This document shows positions 1 to 16,162 of a stretch of DNA of 64,000 nucleotides, piece after piece. This stretch comes from Mycobacterium colombiense (GTDB taxonomy: Bacteria; Actinomycetota; Actinomycetes; Mycobacteriales; Mycobacteriaceae): positions 86,858-150,857 of the forward strand of contig NZ_LZKI01000033.1 in assembly GCF_001672755.1 (NCBI RefSeq). Direction: 5' to 3'. The translations under genes and the position numbers were made by a program. The notes beneath the pieces were generated by a model. The model saw nothing but the letters and a program-made list of their open reading frames with translations, was not told where the DNA came from and made no database searches. Position 1 is the stretch's first letter; each line of letters begins with the position of its first letter.

Positions 1-51
1 AATTGGAAAAGCAACGCGAGAATTTGACGCTATTCGATTGATTGCGAATGC

Positions 52-81
52 AAAAACACCCCCGTTGCCGGGGGTGTTTTT
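52..81 (-). terminator. rrn operon terminator
   Basis: A perfect 13-bp stem (AAAAACACCCCCG and its complement) closes a TTGC loop just downstream of the 5S rRNA 3' end. Read on the minus strand the stem ends in a run of U, so it is an intrinsic terminator for the rRNA operon. The A/T ends make the hairpin symmetric, so it could also work for transcription from the left. Confidence 0.9.
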
Positions 82-86
82 GTGTA

Positions 87-201
87 TGTTCGGCGGTGTC
101 CTACTTTTCCACCCGTATGGGCAGTATCATTGGCGCTGACAGGCTTAGCTTCCGGGTTCGGAATGGGACCGGGCGTTTCCCTGTCGCTGTGGCCGCCGTA
201 A
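87..201 (-). rRNA. rrf: 5S ribosomal RNA
   Basis: The minus strand reads as a mycobacterial 5S rRNA of about 115 nt. It starts TTACGGCGGCCACAGCG, contains the conserved CCCATTCCGAACCCGGAAG block and ends at GGACACCGCCGAACA. It is the last gene of the rRNA operon, about 80 nt after the 23S end and directly before a strong hairpin. The ends are set by comparison with remembered M. tuberculosis rrf and may be off by a few bases. Confidence 0.95.
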
Positions 202-283
202 CTCTATTTAAATTTGTTTGGTGGGGGGTGTGGCGTTCCGCGGCATTACTGCCGTGAAATGGACTGTGGTTGCGATTGTGTGT

Positions 284-5208
<4,925 letters not shown>

Positions 5209-5360
5209 ACTCCTCGCAGGACGAGGTGAATTCAAATCAGAGAAAATCTGACCTAACAAAAAGACACCAAATAACTGGCATCAAAATACGGCCATACCGA
5301 CACACGGGGAGTGTTTAAGTATGGCCAAAAAACAACAACAAAATAAAAAGACCAAACACA

Positions 5361-5371
5361 CTATTGAGTTC
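5361..5371 (-). promoter_or_regulatory. boxC NusA-binding / rrn antitermination element
   Basis: The minus strand reads GAACTCAATAG, preceded by TTTGA and followed by TGTGTTTGG. GAACUCAAUAG is the RNA known to be bound by the KH domains of M. tuberculosis NusA in the rrn leader. Its position between promoter P2 and the 16S 5' end fits that role. Confidence 0.8.
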
Positions 5372-5412
5372 TCAAACAACACTTGTTTCGCCCGTTTTGG
5401 GGCAACCCTGCC

Positions 5413-5442
5413 AGCTTAATACAGATCCGGCAGGTAAGTCAA
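5413..5442 (-). promoter_or_regulatory. rrn promoter proximal to 16S
   Basis: On the minus strand, TTGACT (5442-5437) and TAAGCT (5418-5413) are separated by 18 bp, followed by GGCAGGG. This matches the second rrnA promoter of slow-growing mycobacteria in both sequence and position. A housekeeping (SigA-type) promoter is inferred. Confidence 0.85.
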
Positions 5443-5488
5443 CTCCCAATTTTGATCTTCTAGAGACCGTCTCGGGAGCAGCCGTGCC

Positions 5489-5518
5489 AGGCTAGTACCA
5501 ATCCAGCGAGGGAGTCAA
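5489..5518 (-). promoter_or_regulatory. rrn upstream promoter
   Basis: A second minus-strand promoter has TTGACT (5518-5513) and TAGCCT (5494-5489) with 18-bp spacing, in the short gap between the murA stop and the proximal rrn promoter. Two tandem promoters after murA is the known arrangement in M. tuberculosis. The rest of the 5209-5576 leader holds no gene that I can support. Confidence 0.8.
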
Positions 5519-5576
5519 GGCCCCGCTCTCGTCCACCTTCGCGTTGGTGACCGCGCTTGTGGGGCACTGACTTTGG

Positions 5577-6830
5577 TTACTGTACCCGCTCGATCTCCGC
5601 TCCCAAAATCGCCAGGTTTTCCACGAACAACGGGTAGCCGCGATCGATGTGGAAGACGTCGTGGACCTCGGTGTCTCCGTCGGCGACAAGCCCGGCCAGC
5701 ACCAGGCCTGCGCCGGCCCGAATGTCCGAACACCACACCGGTGCGCTCGACAATTGCGGCAACCCCCGAACGACGGCGTGATGCCCGTCGGTCCGGGCGT
5801 CGGCGCCAAGGCGGATCATTTCTTCAACGAATCGAAAGCGCGCCTCGAATACGTTCTCGGTGATCATCGACGTGCCGTCGGCGATCGAGGCCAGCGCGAT
5901 CGCCATAGGCTGCAGGTCCGTCGGGAATCCGGGAAACGGCAGGGTCGCGACGTTGACCGCCTTCGGACGCTCGTACTGCGCCACCCGGAAGCTGTCGTCG
6001 GTCTGGGTGACCGTGGCGCCGGCGTCGTGCAGCTTGTGCAGCACCACCTGCAGGTGCGCCGGGTCGATGCCCGTGACCGTGATGTCTCCGCGGGTTATCG
6101 CGGCGGCGATCCCCCAGGTGGCGGCGACGATGCGATCCCCGATGACGCGGTGCTCGGTCGGGTGCAGCTTGGGGACGCCGGTGATGGTCATCGTCGGCGA
6201 ACCCGCGCCCTCGATCTGCGCGCCCATCTGGTTCAACATCGTGCACAGATCCACGACGTCGGGCTCGCGTGCCGCGTTGTGGATGGTGGTCACGCCCTCG
6301 GCGACGACCGCGGCCATCAGGATGTTCTCGGTGGCTCCCACCGACGGGAACTCCAGCTGAATCTCCGCCCCGCGCAACGTATCGGCTTGTGCCACCACGC
6401 ATCCGTGCTCGATGTTGCACTGCGCACCGAGTTGGCGCAGCCCGGCCTGATGCATGTCCAGCGGGCGCGATCCGATCGCGTCGCCGCCCGGCAGCGCGAC
6501 GCGGGCGCGCTTGCATCGGCCGACCAGCGGTCCCAGCACGCACACCGACGCGCGGAACTGTCGCACCGCGGCGAAGTCGGCGTCGTACTTCGGCTCATCC
6601 GGAGAGGTGATTCGCGCGACGTCGCCGTCCAGTTCGACGGTGGCGCCCAGGCCGCGCAGCACCTCCGCCATCAGCGGCACGTCCAGGATGTCGGGGCAGT
6701 TGGTGATCGTGCTGGTGCCTTCGGCCAACAGCGTCGCGGCCATCAGCTTGAGCACGCTGTTCTTTGCGCCCCCTACTGCGACTTCGCCTGACAACCGGTT
6801 CCCGCCGGTCACCACGAATCGCTCAGCCAC
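5577..6830 (-). CDS. murA: UDP-N-acetylglucosamine 1-carboxyvinyltransferase MurA
   Basis: Catalyses the first committed step of peptidoglycan synthesis, transfer of enolpyruvate from PEP to UDP-GlcNAc, in the cytoplasm. The 417-aa product starts at a GTG ([17 protein letters not shown]). An upstream in-frame ATG at 6881 would add 17 residues that the family lacks. The active-site loop reads GGDAIGSRP with Asp at residue 117, where most bacteria have the Cys alkylated by fosfomycin. This substitution is known to make mycobacterial MurA intrinsically fosfomycin resistant. It lies directly upstream of the rRNA operon in the same direction, as in M. tuberculosis, and diverges from the adenosyltransferase gene with 68 bp between starts. 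Confidence 0.97.
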   Translation of the reverse strand: MAERFVVTGGNRLSGEVAVGGAKNSVLKLMAATLLAEGTSTITNCPDILDVPLMAEVLRGLGATVELDGDVARITSPDEPKYDADFAAVRQFRASVCVLGPLVGRCKRARVALPGGDAIGSRPLDMHQAGLRQLGAQCNIEHGCVVAQADTLRGAEIQLEFPSVGATENILMAAVVAEGVTTIHNAAREPDVVDLCTMLNQMGAQIEGAGSPTMTITGVPKLHPTEHRVIGDRIVAATWGIAAAITRGDITVTGIDPAHLQVVLHKLHDAGATVTQTDDSFRVAQYERPKAVNVATLPFPGFPTDLQPMAIALASIADGTSMITENVFEARFRFVEEMIRLGADARTDGHHAVVRGLPQLSSAPVWCSDIRAGAGLVLAGLVADGDTEVHDVFHIDRGYPLFVENLAILGAEIERVQ

Positions 6831-6898
6831 CCGCGTCAGTCTAGTGAAGCGGTATCGGCTTGTCAGTCGGCCAACCCACACCCGAGTACGGTTTGCTC

Positions 6899-7480
6899 AT
6901 GGCTGTACACCTGACTCGCATCTACACACGAACCGGCGATGACGGAACCACGGGATTGAGTGATTTTTCGCGTGTCTCCAAGAACGACCCTCGCCTGGTG
7001 GCGTACGCCGATTGTGACGAAGCCAACTCGGCGATCGGCGTCGCCGTCGCCGTGGGTCAGCCGGACGAGAAGCTTACGGGTGTGCTGCGGCAGATCCAGA
7101 ATGATTTGTTCGATGCCGGCGCGGATCTGTCCACTCCCGTGGTCGAAAACCCCGAGTATCCGCCGCTGCGGGTCACCCAGCCCTACATCGATCGGCTCGA
7201 AAAGTGGTGTGACACATATAACGAGCCGCTGCCAAAGCTGAATTCGTTTGTGCTGCCTGGTGGTTCGCCTTTGTCGGCGTTGCTGCACGTCGCCCGCACC
7301 GTGGTACGTCGAGCCGAGCGGTCGGCGTGGGCTGCCATCGACGCCGCGCCGGGACAGGTCAACGTCCTGCCCGCCAAATACCTGAACCGCCTGTCGGATC
7401 TGCTGTTCATCCTGTCGCGCGTGGCCAACCCCGACGGTGATGTGCTGTGGAAACCCGGCGGCGAGCACGCCGGCACGTAG
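6899..7480 (+). CDS. pduO: PduO-type cob(I)alamin adenosyltransferase
   Basis: Transfers the adenosyl group of ATP to cob(I)alamin to make coenzyme B12. The 193-aa protein starts at ATG 6899 (MAVHLTRIYTRTGDDGTTG); a 13-residue longer start is less likely because the ATP-binding N-terminus TRTGDDGTTGLSD normally begins near residue 8. The other signature, RTVVRRAERSAW, is present near residues 125-136. It corresponds to M. tuberculosis Rv1314c. It is divergent from murA and converges on the DUF2550 gene with 21 bp between stops. Unlike M. tuberculosis, no insertion sequence lies between this gene and the ATP synthase cluster. Confidence 0.92.
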   Translation: MAVHLTRIYTRTGDDGTTGLSDFSRVSKNDPRLVAYADCDEANSAIGVAVAVGQPDEKLTGVLRQIQNDLFDAGADLSTPVVENPEYPPLRVTQPYIDRLEKWCDTYNEPLPKLNSFVLPGGSPLSALLHVARTVVRRAERSAWAAIDAAPGQVNVLPAKYLNRLSDLLFILSRVANPDGDVLWKPGGEHAGT

Positions 7481-7501
7481 TCAGCCGGCAGCCCTGTTCG
7501 C

Positions 7502-7945
7502 CTACAGGCTGCGGCGACGGGAACGTGGTGACGGACGCGACTCCAGCCAGGACAGGAACGCGGTCAACGCGCCCTTGTCAAACGCGATCTCGTAGCCGGA
7601 CCTGCGGTCCTGGGTCGTGTCGCGCAGCTCGATGATGACGATCTCGTTGGTCATGATGTCGAACTCATCGCCGCGGGGCGCGCGCCGGGACACGATCTCC
7701 ACGCCCCGCCGGCTCAGCCGCCGGTCCGGCCACAGTCGCAGGCTGGAGAGCCGGTAGAACGCGGCTTCACCACCGCGGTAACGGATTACGCCGTGCCGCC
7801 AGCCGTGGCCTCCGACCGCGGGAATGTCCCGCATGATCCCGGCCGTTCCGCCCTGACGCAGCTTCCACAGCCGATAGCTCAGCCCGACGACGGCGCTCGC
7901 CAGCACGACGACGAGCACGACCATGCCGATCATGGGCGCGCTCAT
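7502..7945 (-). CDS. DUF2550 membrane-anchored protein (Rv1312-like)
   Basis: A 147-aa protein of unknown function. One N-terminal transmembrane segment (about residues 5-25, MVVLVVVLASAVVGLSY) is followed by a basic, mainly beta soluble domain with GGHGWRHGVIRYRGGEAAF. It is the conserved last gene of the mycobacterial ATP synthase cluster, 6 bp after atpC, and is probably co-transcribed. Its position suggests a link to ATP synthase or the envelope, but I know of no demonstrated function. Confidence 0.9.
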   Translation of the reverse strand: MSAPMIGMVVLVVVLASAVVGLSYRLWKLRQGGTAGIMRDIPAVGGHGWRHGVIRYRGGEAAFYRLSSLRLWPDRRLSRRGVEIVSRRAPRGDEFDIMTNEIVIIELRDTTQDRRSGYEIAFDKGALTAFLSWLESRPSPRSRRRSL

Positions 7946-7951
7946 CGGCGG

Positions 7952-8317
7952 TTAGTCGATCGCGCCGACGGCGCGCAATCTCGCGCGCCCTCGGGCGGCG
8001 GTACGCGGATCGTCAGACTCAGCAGCCTCTCTGGCAGCGCTCTCGTCGATCTCCGATTCGAACTCGGCGGATTCGGCGAGGATCGTCACCGATTCCTCGG
8101 TGACGGACAAGAATCCGCCGTCGACCGCGATCCGCAGATCGTCTTCGCCCTCTCGTTCGACGCGCACCATTGCGTCGTCGACCAACTGCCCCACCAACGG
8201 GATGTGGCGCGGCATGATGCCGATCTCACCGACGGTGGTGCGGGTGAAGAGAAACGTTGCTTCACCCGACCAGATCTTGCGGTCGACGGCGACTATCTCA
8301 ACGTTCAATTCAGCCAT
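7952..8317 (-). CDS. atpC: ATP synthase F1 epsilon subunit
   Basis: A 121-aa epsilon subunit of the F1 central stalk, which couples rotation and restrains ATP hydrolysis. The N-terminal beta-sandwich runs from [20 protein letters not shown] to about residue 85, with the [16 protein letters not shown] signature. The C-terminal helical part is short, as in mycobacteria. It lies 34 bp after atpD in the operon. Confidence 0.96.
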   Translation of the reverse strand: MAELNVEIVAVDRKIWSGEATFLFTRTTVGEIGIMPRHIPLVGQLVDDAMVRVEREGEDDLRIAVDGGFLSVTEESVTILAESAEFESEIDESAAREAAESDDPRTAARGRARLRAVGAID

Positions 8318-8351
8318 GCCAAGAGCCTTTCAGAGCCTGTTCGCTCACGCC

Positions 8352-9818
<1,467 letters not shown>

Positions 9819-10727
9819 CTACTTAGCGTCGGCCAGCGCGTTTGCGCCGCCGACGATTTCGCTGATCTCTTGGGTGATCTGGGCCTGCCGCTCGCGGTTC
9901 GCCATCAGCGTGAGCTCTTTGATCAGGTCATCCGCGTTGTCTGTCGCGGACTTCATCGCTCGCTGACGTGACGCGAGCTCCGATGCCGCCGATTCGAGCA
10001 GCGCCGTGTAGACCCGGGTGGTCACGTAGCGCGGCAGCAGCGCATCGAAAAGCGTTGTCGCGTCGGGCTCGAACGAGTACAAGGTGTGGAGTTCGTCGGT
10101 GTCCTCGACGTATTCCATGACCAGCGGAGCGATGCGGTGCGCCACCGCCGCCTGCGACATCATCGATTTGAACTCCGAGTAGACGATGTGCAGTTCGTCG
10201 ACGCCCTGGCCGTCCTCCGACTCGTCGTCGCCCGCGCCGGCCATGAAGGTCTCGACCAGGGTGGACGCGATCTCCGCGGCATTCTCGTACGAGGGTTGCT
10301 CGGAGAAGCCGGTCCACGACTCCGTGATGTCCCAGTTTCGGAACTTGAAGTAGTTCAGCGCCTTTCGGCCCACGGTGTACACGATCGGCGTCTTGCCTTC
10401 CTGCCGCAGCAGGGAGAACAGCTCCTCGGAGCGACGGAAGATGCTCGAGTTGTACGCGCCGCACAAGCCGCGGTCCGAGGACACCACCAGGACGCCGGCC
10501 CGCTTCGGCTCGTCTCGTTCGACCAGCAACGGGTGGTCCAACGCGGCTTCCGAGGAGAGCGTGGTCAGCATCGAGGTGATCTGGAACGCGTATGGTCGTG
10601 CGGATTCCAATCGGGCCTGCGCCTTGCCGATGCGCGAGGTCGCGATCATCTCCTGGGCCTTGGTGATCTTCTTGATCGACCCTGCCGAACGAATCCGGCC
10701 GCGTAGTTCGCGAAGTGTGGCAGCCAT
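9819..10727 (-). CDS. atpG: ATP synthase F1 gamma subunit
   Basis: A 302-aa central shaft subunit. N- and C-terminal helices ([28 protein letters not shown] and the [19 protein letters not shown] end) form the coiled coil. An acidic insertion around residues 165-180 ([17 protein letters not shown]) corresponds to the mycobacteria-specific gamma loop, which has been proposed to contact the c-ring and influence coupling. It is in the atp operon, 6 bp after atpA. Confidence 0.97.
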   Translation of the reverse strand: MAATLRELRGRIRSAGSIKKITKAQEMIATSRIGKAQARLESARPYAFQITSMLTTLSSEAALDHPLLVERDEPKRAGVLVVSSDRGLCGAYNSSIFRRSEELFSLLRQEGKTPIVYTVGRKALNYFKFRNWDITESWTGFSEQPSYENAAEIASTLVETFMAGAGDDESEDGQGVDELHIVYSEFKSMMSQAAVAHRIAPLVMEYVEDTDELHTLYSFEPDATTLFDALLPRYVTTRVYTALLESAASELASRQRAMKSATDNADDLIKELTLMANRERQAQITQEISEIVGGANALADAK

Positions 10728-10733
10728 CCGTCG

Positions 10734-12425
10734 CTACTTCTTGTCCTTGCCGGAGTCCTGCTTGGAATCCTTGGATTCCTTCTTGTCCTTCGGCTTGTCC
10801 TTCTTGACCTGTACGGACTCCTTCTCCAAGTCCTTTTCGTCCAAGGCCTCGACGTGCTCGTCGGGCACGACCGATCCCCCGCCGGTGGCCGCGAAGCCCT
10901 TCTTGAAGTTGTTGATGATCTCGGTGAGCTGGTTCTCGCCCTCTTCCGACAGCTTTCCGCTGTCGCGCACACCGCTTAAGAACTTCTCTTCCGAGGCCCG
11001 CATGTGGTCCAGCAGCTCGGTCTCGAAACGCCGGACGTCCTCGACGGGCACGGAGTCCAGGTGGCCGCCGGTGCCCAGGAAGATCGAAACCACCTGCTCC
11101 TCGACCGGCATCGGCTGGTACTGCGGCTGCTTGAGCAGTTCGACCAGACGCTCACCGCGCTCCAGCTGCGCCTTGGACGTCGCGTCCAAATCCGAGGCGA
11201 AGGCGGCGAACGACTCCAGTTCGCGGTACTGCGACAGGTCCAGTCGCAGCGAGCCGGCGACTTCCTTCATGGCCTTGATCTGCGCCGCACCACCCACGCG
11301 GGACACCGACACACCGACGTTGATGGCGGGGCGCACACCCTGGTTGAACAGGTCGGACTCCAGGAAGCACTGCCCATCGGTGATGGAGATGACGTTGGTC
11401 GGAATGTAGGCGGAGATGTCGTTGGCCTTGGTCTCGATGATCGGCAGCCCGGTCAGCGAGCCACCACCGAGTTCGTCGGACAGCTTCGCGCAGCGCTCCA
11501 ACAGCCGCGAGTGCAGATAGAACACGTCACCCGGGTACGCCTCGCGACCCGGCGGGCGACGCAGCAGCAGAGAGATCGCCCGGTACGCCTCGGCCTGCTT
11601 GCTCAGGTCGTCGAAGACGATCAGCACGTGCTTGCCGTCGTACATCCAGTGCTGGGCGATCGCCGAACCCGTGTACGGCGCAAGCCATTTGAAGCCGGCG
11701 GAGTCGGATGCCGGCGCCGCGACGATGGTGGTGTAGTCCATCGCGCCGCCCTCTTCCAGCGCGCGCCGGACCGACGCGATCGTGGTTCCCTTCTGGCCGA
11801 TCGCCACGTACACGCAGCGCACCTGCTTGCGCTCGTCGCCGCTCTCCCAGTTCTCCCGCTGGTTCAGGATGGTGTCCACGCACACCGCGGTCTTGCCGGT
11901 CTTGCGGTCGCCGATGATCAGCTGGCGCTGGCCGCGACCGATCGGCGTCATGGCGTCGATGGCCTTGATGCCGGTCTGCAGCGGCTCGCTCACGCTCTGC
12001 CGCTGCACCACCGACGGCGCCTGGATCTCCAGCGCGCGGCGAATGTCGGTGTCGATGTCGCCGCGGCCGTCGATCGGCTGGCCGAGTGGATTGACGACGC
12101 GCCCCAGGAACCCATCGCCCACCGGAACCGACAAGACCTCGCCGGTGCGCTTGACTTGCTGACCCTCTTCGATCTTCTCGAAGTCACCCAGGATCACCGC
12201 ACCGACGCTGTGCTCGTCGAGGTTGAGCGCGACGCCGAGGACCCCGCCGGGGAACTCGAGCAGCTCCTGGGTCATGACCGAGGGCAGGCCTTCGACGTGC
12301 GCGATGCCGTCCCCCGCGTCGACGACGGTACCGACCTCTTCCCGGGAGGTGTCGGACGTAAAAGAGCCTACGTACTCCTCGATGGCGCTTTGGATGTCAT
12401 CAGCGGAGATTGTCAACTCGGCCAT
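10734..12425 (-). CDS. atpA: ATP synthase F1 alpha subunit
   Basis: A 563-aa non-catalytic nucleotide-binding subunit. The Walker A GDRKTGKT (about residues 172-179) and the alpha/beta signature [10 protein letters not shown] are present. The C-terminus carries the mycobacterial extension that suppresses ATP hydrolysis. Here it ends in a long, strongly charged tail ([19 protein letters not shown]..., about residues 540-563), giving a protein about 14 residues longer than the 549 aa I recall for M. tuberculosis. It is followed 6 bp later by atpG. Confidence 0.97.
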   Translation of the reverse strand: MAELTISADDIQSAIEEYVGSFTSDTSREEVGTVVDAGDGIAHVEGLPSVMTQELLEFPGGVLGVALNLDEHSVGAVILGDFEKIEEGQQVKRTGEVLSVPVGDGFLGRVVNPLGQPIDGRGDIDTDIRRALEIQAPSVVQRQSVSEPLQTGIKAIDAMTPIGRGQRQLIIGDRKTGKTAVCVDTILNQRENWESGDERKQVRCVYVAIGQKGTTIASVRRALEEGGAMDYTTIVAAPASDSAGFKWLAPYTGSAIAQHWMYDGKHVLIVFDDLSKQAEAYRAISLLLRRPPGREAYPGDVFYLHSRLLERCAKLSDELGGGSLTGLPIIETKANDISAYIPTNVISITDGQCFLESDLFNQGVRPAINVGVSVSRVGGAAQIKAMKEVAGSLRLDLSQYRELESFAAFASDLDATSKAQLERGERLVELLKQPQYQPMPVEEQVVSIFLGTGGHLDSVPVEDVRRFETELLDHMRASEEKFLSGVRDSGKLSEEGENQLTEIINNFKKGFAATGGGSVVPDEHVEALDEKDLEKESVQVKKDKPKDKKESKDSKQDSGKDKK

Positions 12426-12477
12426 GGCTTTTCGTCTTCCTACTTGATCTTGGTTCGCGTGTGATTGTGATGAATTG

Positions 12478-13818
12478 TCAGTCGGGCAATTGAGCCTGGG
12501 CCGCGGCGAGTCGAGAAGCGAGCGTCCCGTCGATCACTTCGTCGGCCACGGAGATGAGCAGGCCGCCCAGTAATTCGGCATCGATCTGCAGCTGCACCGC
12601 CACCGGGTGACCGTAGATGCGGCCGAGCACATCGATGAGACGAGACCGCTGGTCGTCGCTGAGTTCGGCCGCCGCACTGACCTGGGCGACGATCTCGCCG
12701 CGGCGCGCCACGGCGACTTGTGTCAAGAACTGAACGGCCTCCTCGGCCGGCTGGCCTCTGAGCAGTTCGACCGTCTGGCTCAGCAGCGCAGCCACAATGG
12801 GGTTGACCCTGCCGCTTGCGCTGTCAAGCACCTTGCGCAACAACGCAACTCGCCCTTCCACCGGAACGGAGTAGTCGCCCAAGAGGATGGAAAGTCGCGG
12901 CTGCTCGTCGAGGATGCGGGAGAACCTGAACAGCTGTTCTTCTACGTCGCCGACTTTGTCCTCACGTTCGGCGACTTCGAGCAACGCCTGCCGCGACACG
13001 TGTTCGATGGCGTCGATGAGGTCGGAGTTGGCCGACCATCGCTCCGATACCGCCGAGCGCAGCACGTCGAGCGTGGCGTCGCCGACCTTGCCGGAGAGCA
13101 GTCGCTCGATCAGCTTGACCCTGGGGGCCGCGTCCTCGGCGGGGACAGTCAGATACCGCGTGACGACGATCTCGCGGTCCAGCATCTGCGCAACCTCTAC
13201 CAGCTCATTGGAGAGACTTGAAAGCGCCTTGCTGTCAAGGTCTTTGGCTATGGTGCTGAACTTGTCCGACAGGTTGCCCAGTGCGACGCGGCTCGACGAG
13301 CGCATCTTGGTCATCAGCGGGTACTGGACCTCGGTCGACGCGGGCGCCATCTCGTCGAGCTCTTCGAGGAACCGGTCGACGGTGGCCGACTGCTGTTCGG
13401 CGTCGGCGACGTAGTTGCGCACCAACTCGCCCGCCTGACGCACCGCTTCGTGGCCGAGTTCCAACCGGAGCTGTCGGCTCAGCTGGGTGCGCAAGAGATC
13501 GACCTGGCGGCTGCCCTGCACGCTGATGCGTTCGGACTCGACATCCGCCTGGGCCCGCAACTGCTCGACGATGCGGCCCGCGTCGGTCTGGGCCTCCTCG
13601 ACGACGCGTTCGCCCTCCGTCTTCGCGTCTTCCACGGCCTTGCTGTGCGCCGTGGTCGACTCGGTCAGCCGATCACTTGCGGTCGCAGCATCTTTCAGCT
13701 GTTGGCGCACGGCGTCCTGCCGCGCGGCCATCAGCCGACGCACTGGCGGCACGACATAGCGCACCACCAAGAACACGATGGCCGCAAAGCCCACCAACTG
13801 GCCGATGAAAGTCGACAT
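12478..13818 (-). CDS. atpH: ATP synthase b-delta fusion subunit
   Basis: A 446-aa fusion found in mycobacteria. An N-terminal membrane anchor (residues 4-22, [19 protein letters not shown]) and a b-type stalk helix run to about residue 170, followed by a linker and a C-terminal delta (OSCP) domain from about residue 270 ([21 protein letters not shown] onward). It forms the peripheral stalk together with AtpF (b'). It starts 6 bp after atpF and precedes atpA by 52 bp. The fusion is genuine: the frame is continuous and the length matches the family. Confidence 0.96.
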   Translation of the reverse strand: MSTFIGQLVGFAAIVFLVVRYVVPPVRRLMAARQDAVRQQLKDAATASDRLTESTTAHSKAVEDAKTEGERVVEEAQTDAGRIVEQLRAQADVESERISVQGSRQVDLLRTQLSRQLRLELGHEAVRQAGELVRNYVADAEQQSATVDRFLEELDEMAPASTEVQYPLMTKMRSSSRVALGNLSDKFSTIAKDLDSKALSSLSNELVEVAQMLDREIVVTRYLTVPAEDAAPRVKLIERLLSGKVGDATLDVLRSAVSERWSANSDLIDAIEHVSRQALLEVAEREDKVGDVEEQLFRFSRILDEQPRLSILLGDYSVPVEGRVALLRKVLDSASGRVNPIVAALLSQTVELLRGQPAEEAVQFLTQVAVARRGEIVAQVSAAAELSDDQRSRLIDVLGRIYGHPVAVQLQIDAELLGGLLISVADEVIDGTLASRLAAAQAQLPD

Positions 13819-13824
13819 ACGTAA

Positions 13825-14361
13825 TTACCGTCCGGATGTCTTGGTTGCGGATGTGGTCGCGGCGGCGGGGGCGACGTCGACGCCGAGGATTCGACTGGCC
13901 AACGTCGCCGACAGCGACGCCACATTGGCACGCAGGTCCAGTTCCACGGCGTCCCTCTCCCGCTTCAATTGCTCGGATGCCATTTGCAACGTCGACATCA
14001 CCTGCTGTTCGGCACGGGCGCGCGCGTCCTCGACCACCTTACGACCTTCGGCGCGGGCGTTGTCGCGCAACGACGACGCCTGAACCCGCGCCTCGGTCAG
14101 GGCTTCTTCGTAGTCGGCCTTGGCCGCGTCGAACTGCTCGGCCGCCTTCTTGTTGTCGGCGGCCGTCTTGGCGACCATGGCGTCGCGCTCGCGCAACACC
14201 TTCATCACCGGCGGCACAACGAATGTGCCGATGACGGCCAGCACGATCAGGAAGATGGCCAGCACAAAGAAGAAGGTGCCGTTGGGAACGAGGAAGTTGC
14301 TGCCTCCCTCGGCCACCACCTGGCTGGATGCCAGAACGCTCACACTCGCGTCACCCATCAC
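13825..14361 (-). CDS. atpF: ATP synthase Fo b subunit
   Basis: A 178-aa peripheral-stalk subunit. One transmembrane helix ([20 protein letters not shown], about residues 29-48) is followed by a long charged amphipathic helix ([24 protein letters not shown]...). Two consecutive ATG codons open the frame, and either may be used. It lies 6 bp after atpE and 6 bp before atpH. Confidence 0.96.
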   Translation of the reverse strand: MMGDASVSVLASSQVVAEGGSNFLVPNGTFFFVLAIFLIVLAVIGTFVVPPVMKVLRERDAMVAKTAADNKKAAEQFDAAKADYEEALTEARVQASSLRDNARAEGRKVVEDARARAEQQVMSTLQMASEQLKRERDAVELDLRANVASLSATLASRILGVDVAPAAATTSATKTSGR

Positions 14362-14367
14362 GGCAGA

Positions 14368-14679
<312 letters not shown>

Positions 14680-14700
14680 TCAGAACAATTCATCGTGGTC

Positions 14701-15459
14701 TCAGTCATGGTGATCCTCGATCTCCATGGCTTGACTGAAGTACAAGATGGTCAGAATCGAGAAGATGAAGGCCTGGATCGCCCCGACGAACAGGTCGAAG
14801 GCCTTCCAGATCGCGTTGGGCGCCCACATGATGTACGGCGGGAACAGCGCGATCAGCGCGACCAGGATGCCGCCGGCGAAGATGTTGCCGAAGAGTCGGA
14901 GAGACAAAGAGATCGGCTTGGCGAGCTCTTCGACCAGGTTGATCGGTGCCAGGAACGCCACGTGGCCTTTCAGGACGGCCAGGGGGTGTCCGATGACGCC
15001 GCGGCGCCAGATGCCCGCCACGTGGTAACAGACGAAAACGAACAGAGCCAGCGCCAGAACGTAATTGATATCCGCCGCCGCCGACTTCAGCAGCTCGGTG
15101 GTGTGACCCGACTTGTCGGTGTACTGCAGCGGCAGCACCGACAGCCAGTTGGAGATCAGGATGAACACGAAGATGGTGACGGCCAGCGGCAGCACGAACG
15201 GTGCGATCCGCATGCCGACCGCGCTCTCGATCTGATCGCGCATCTGGACCGTGATGGCTTCCCAGAACAACTGAACGCCGCTGGGCACGCCGGTGGAGGT
15301 GATCTTCGCGCGCAGGAAGAAGGCAAGTGCCAGCACGATCACCGCGGCGATCCCGGTCGCCAGGATCGTGTCGGTGTTGACGGTCATGCCCAGCCATTTG
15401 GCTTGCGTGTGCGCGCCGACCTCGATCGCGCCCTCGGCCAGGAACCTCGTCTCAGGCAT
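14701..15459 (-). CDS. atpB: ATP synthase Fo a subunit
   Basis: A 252-aa multi-spanning stator subunit with the proton half-channels. The conserved stator arginine lies in [17 protein letters not shown] near residue 190. The start is ATG 15459 ([15 protein letters not shown]), preceded by AAGGAAGGA. An upstream in-frame start at 15504 would add 15 charged residues and is not needed. The start overlaps the 3' end of the upstream atpI gene by 8 bp, indicating translational coupling. Confidence 0.96.
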   Translation of the reverse strand: MPETRFLAEGAIEVGAHTQAKWLGMTVNTDTILATGIAAVIVLALAFFLRAKITSTGVPSGVQLFWEAITVQMRDQIESAVGMRIAPFVLPLAVTIFVFILISNWLSVLPLQYTDKSGHTTELLKSAAADINYVLALALFVFVCYHVAGIWRRGVIGHPLAVLKGHVAFLAPINLVEELAKPISLSLRLFGNIFAGGILVALIALFPPYIMWAPNAIWKAFDLFVGAIQAFIFSILTILYFSQAMEIEDHHD

Positions 15460-15946
15460 CGGGGGTGTTCCTTCCTTCCGTTCCTTCCGATCCTGCGATC
15501 GCATCGCGTCCGGCGGCGTCCGAAGGCTCCGCCCAGTCGCCGGCGCGTAGCTTCTTCCACACCGGAAGCGCTGTCGAGGCGACTAACAGGACCTGGAAAA
15601 GCGCCAATCCGAACACGACGCCCAGGCCGGCCGGCCGAAAGACGTAGGCAATGATCAGCCCGACGACGGTGATGATGGCCAGCCGTGACGCCGAGTTGAC
15701 CGCCATCGACCTTTTCAGCGGGTGATCCTTGGCGGTAATCGATTCAACCGAGCGACGCACCAGTACCGCATTGAGCAAACCCAGGAGAAGCCCGACGCCG
15801 AAGAAGACTCCGACCATCAGGTGACCGGACAGTCCGGCGGCGAGCACCGCCACCGCTGTGATGGCAATGCTGATCGCGAAGAGCCGAACCGGACGGAAAG
15901 CAACAGAGGGAAACACCAACGGCGCGTCCTGCGCTGGTGTCGTCAC
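15452..15946 (-). CDS. AtpI-like membrane protein, ATP synthase cluster
   Basis: A 164-aa protein matching Rv1303 of M. tuberculosis. Four hydrophobic segments (for example [53 protein letters not shown] and [16 protein letters not shown]) mark an integral membrane protein of the ATP synthase I type, which helps assemble or stabilise the c-ring. It uses a GTG start preceded by GAGGTG. It is the first gene of the atp operon and overlaps atpB by 8 bp. The 216-bp gap upstream, up to wecA, probably holds the operon promoter. Confidence 0.88.
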   Translation of the reverse strand: MTTPAQDAPLVFPSVAFRPVRLFAISIAITAVAVLAAGLSGHLMVGVFFGVGLLLGLLNAVLVRRSVESITAKDHPLKRSMAVNSASRLAIITVVGLIIAYVFRPAGLGVVFGLALFQVLLVASTALPVWKKLRAGDWAEPSDAAGRDAIAGSEGTEGRNTPDA

Positions 15947-16162
15947 TGCAGCACCTCAATCCCAGGTTGGTGATACGGGAACCCCTCGACCGACTGATCG
16001 GTGGCCCGCCGAGCGTATCGCACGTCACAGTTGAATCACCCAAGGGGTATCTCCCGAGGCCGGTCTTGAACCAGCCCGATCGGATCAGCCTCCGATGGAC
16101 CGGTAGCCTGCGCGGCTTTTTGGGGTTCTACCAGCACCGTACCACACTGCGAACCCCAACTA

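Noticed and set aside
5649..6791. A 380-codon plus-strand frame opposite murA
   Set aside because: Shadow of murA; Arg-, Gly- and His-rich composition, no motif, no start signal.
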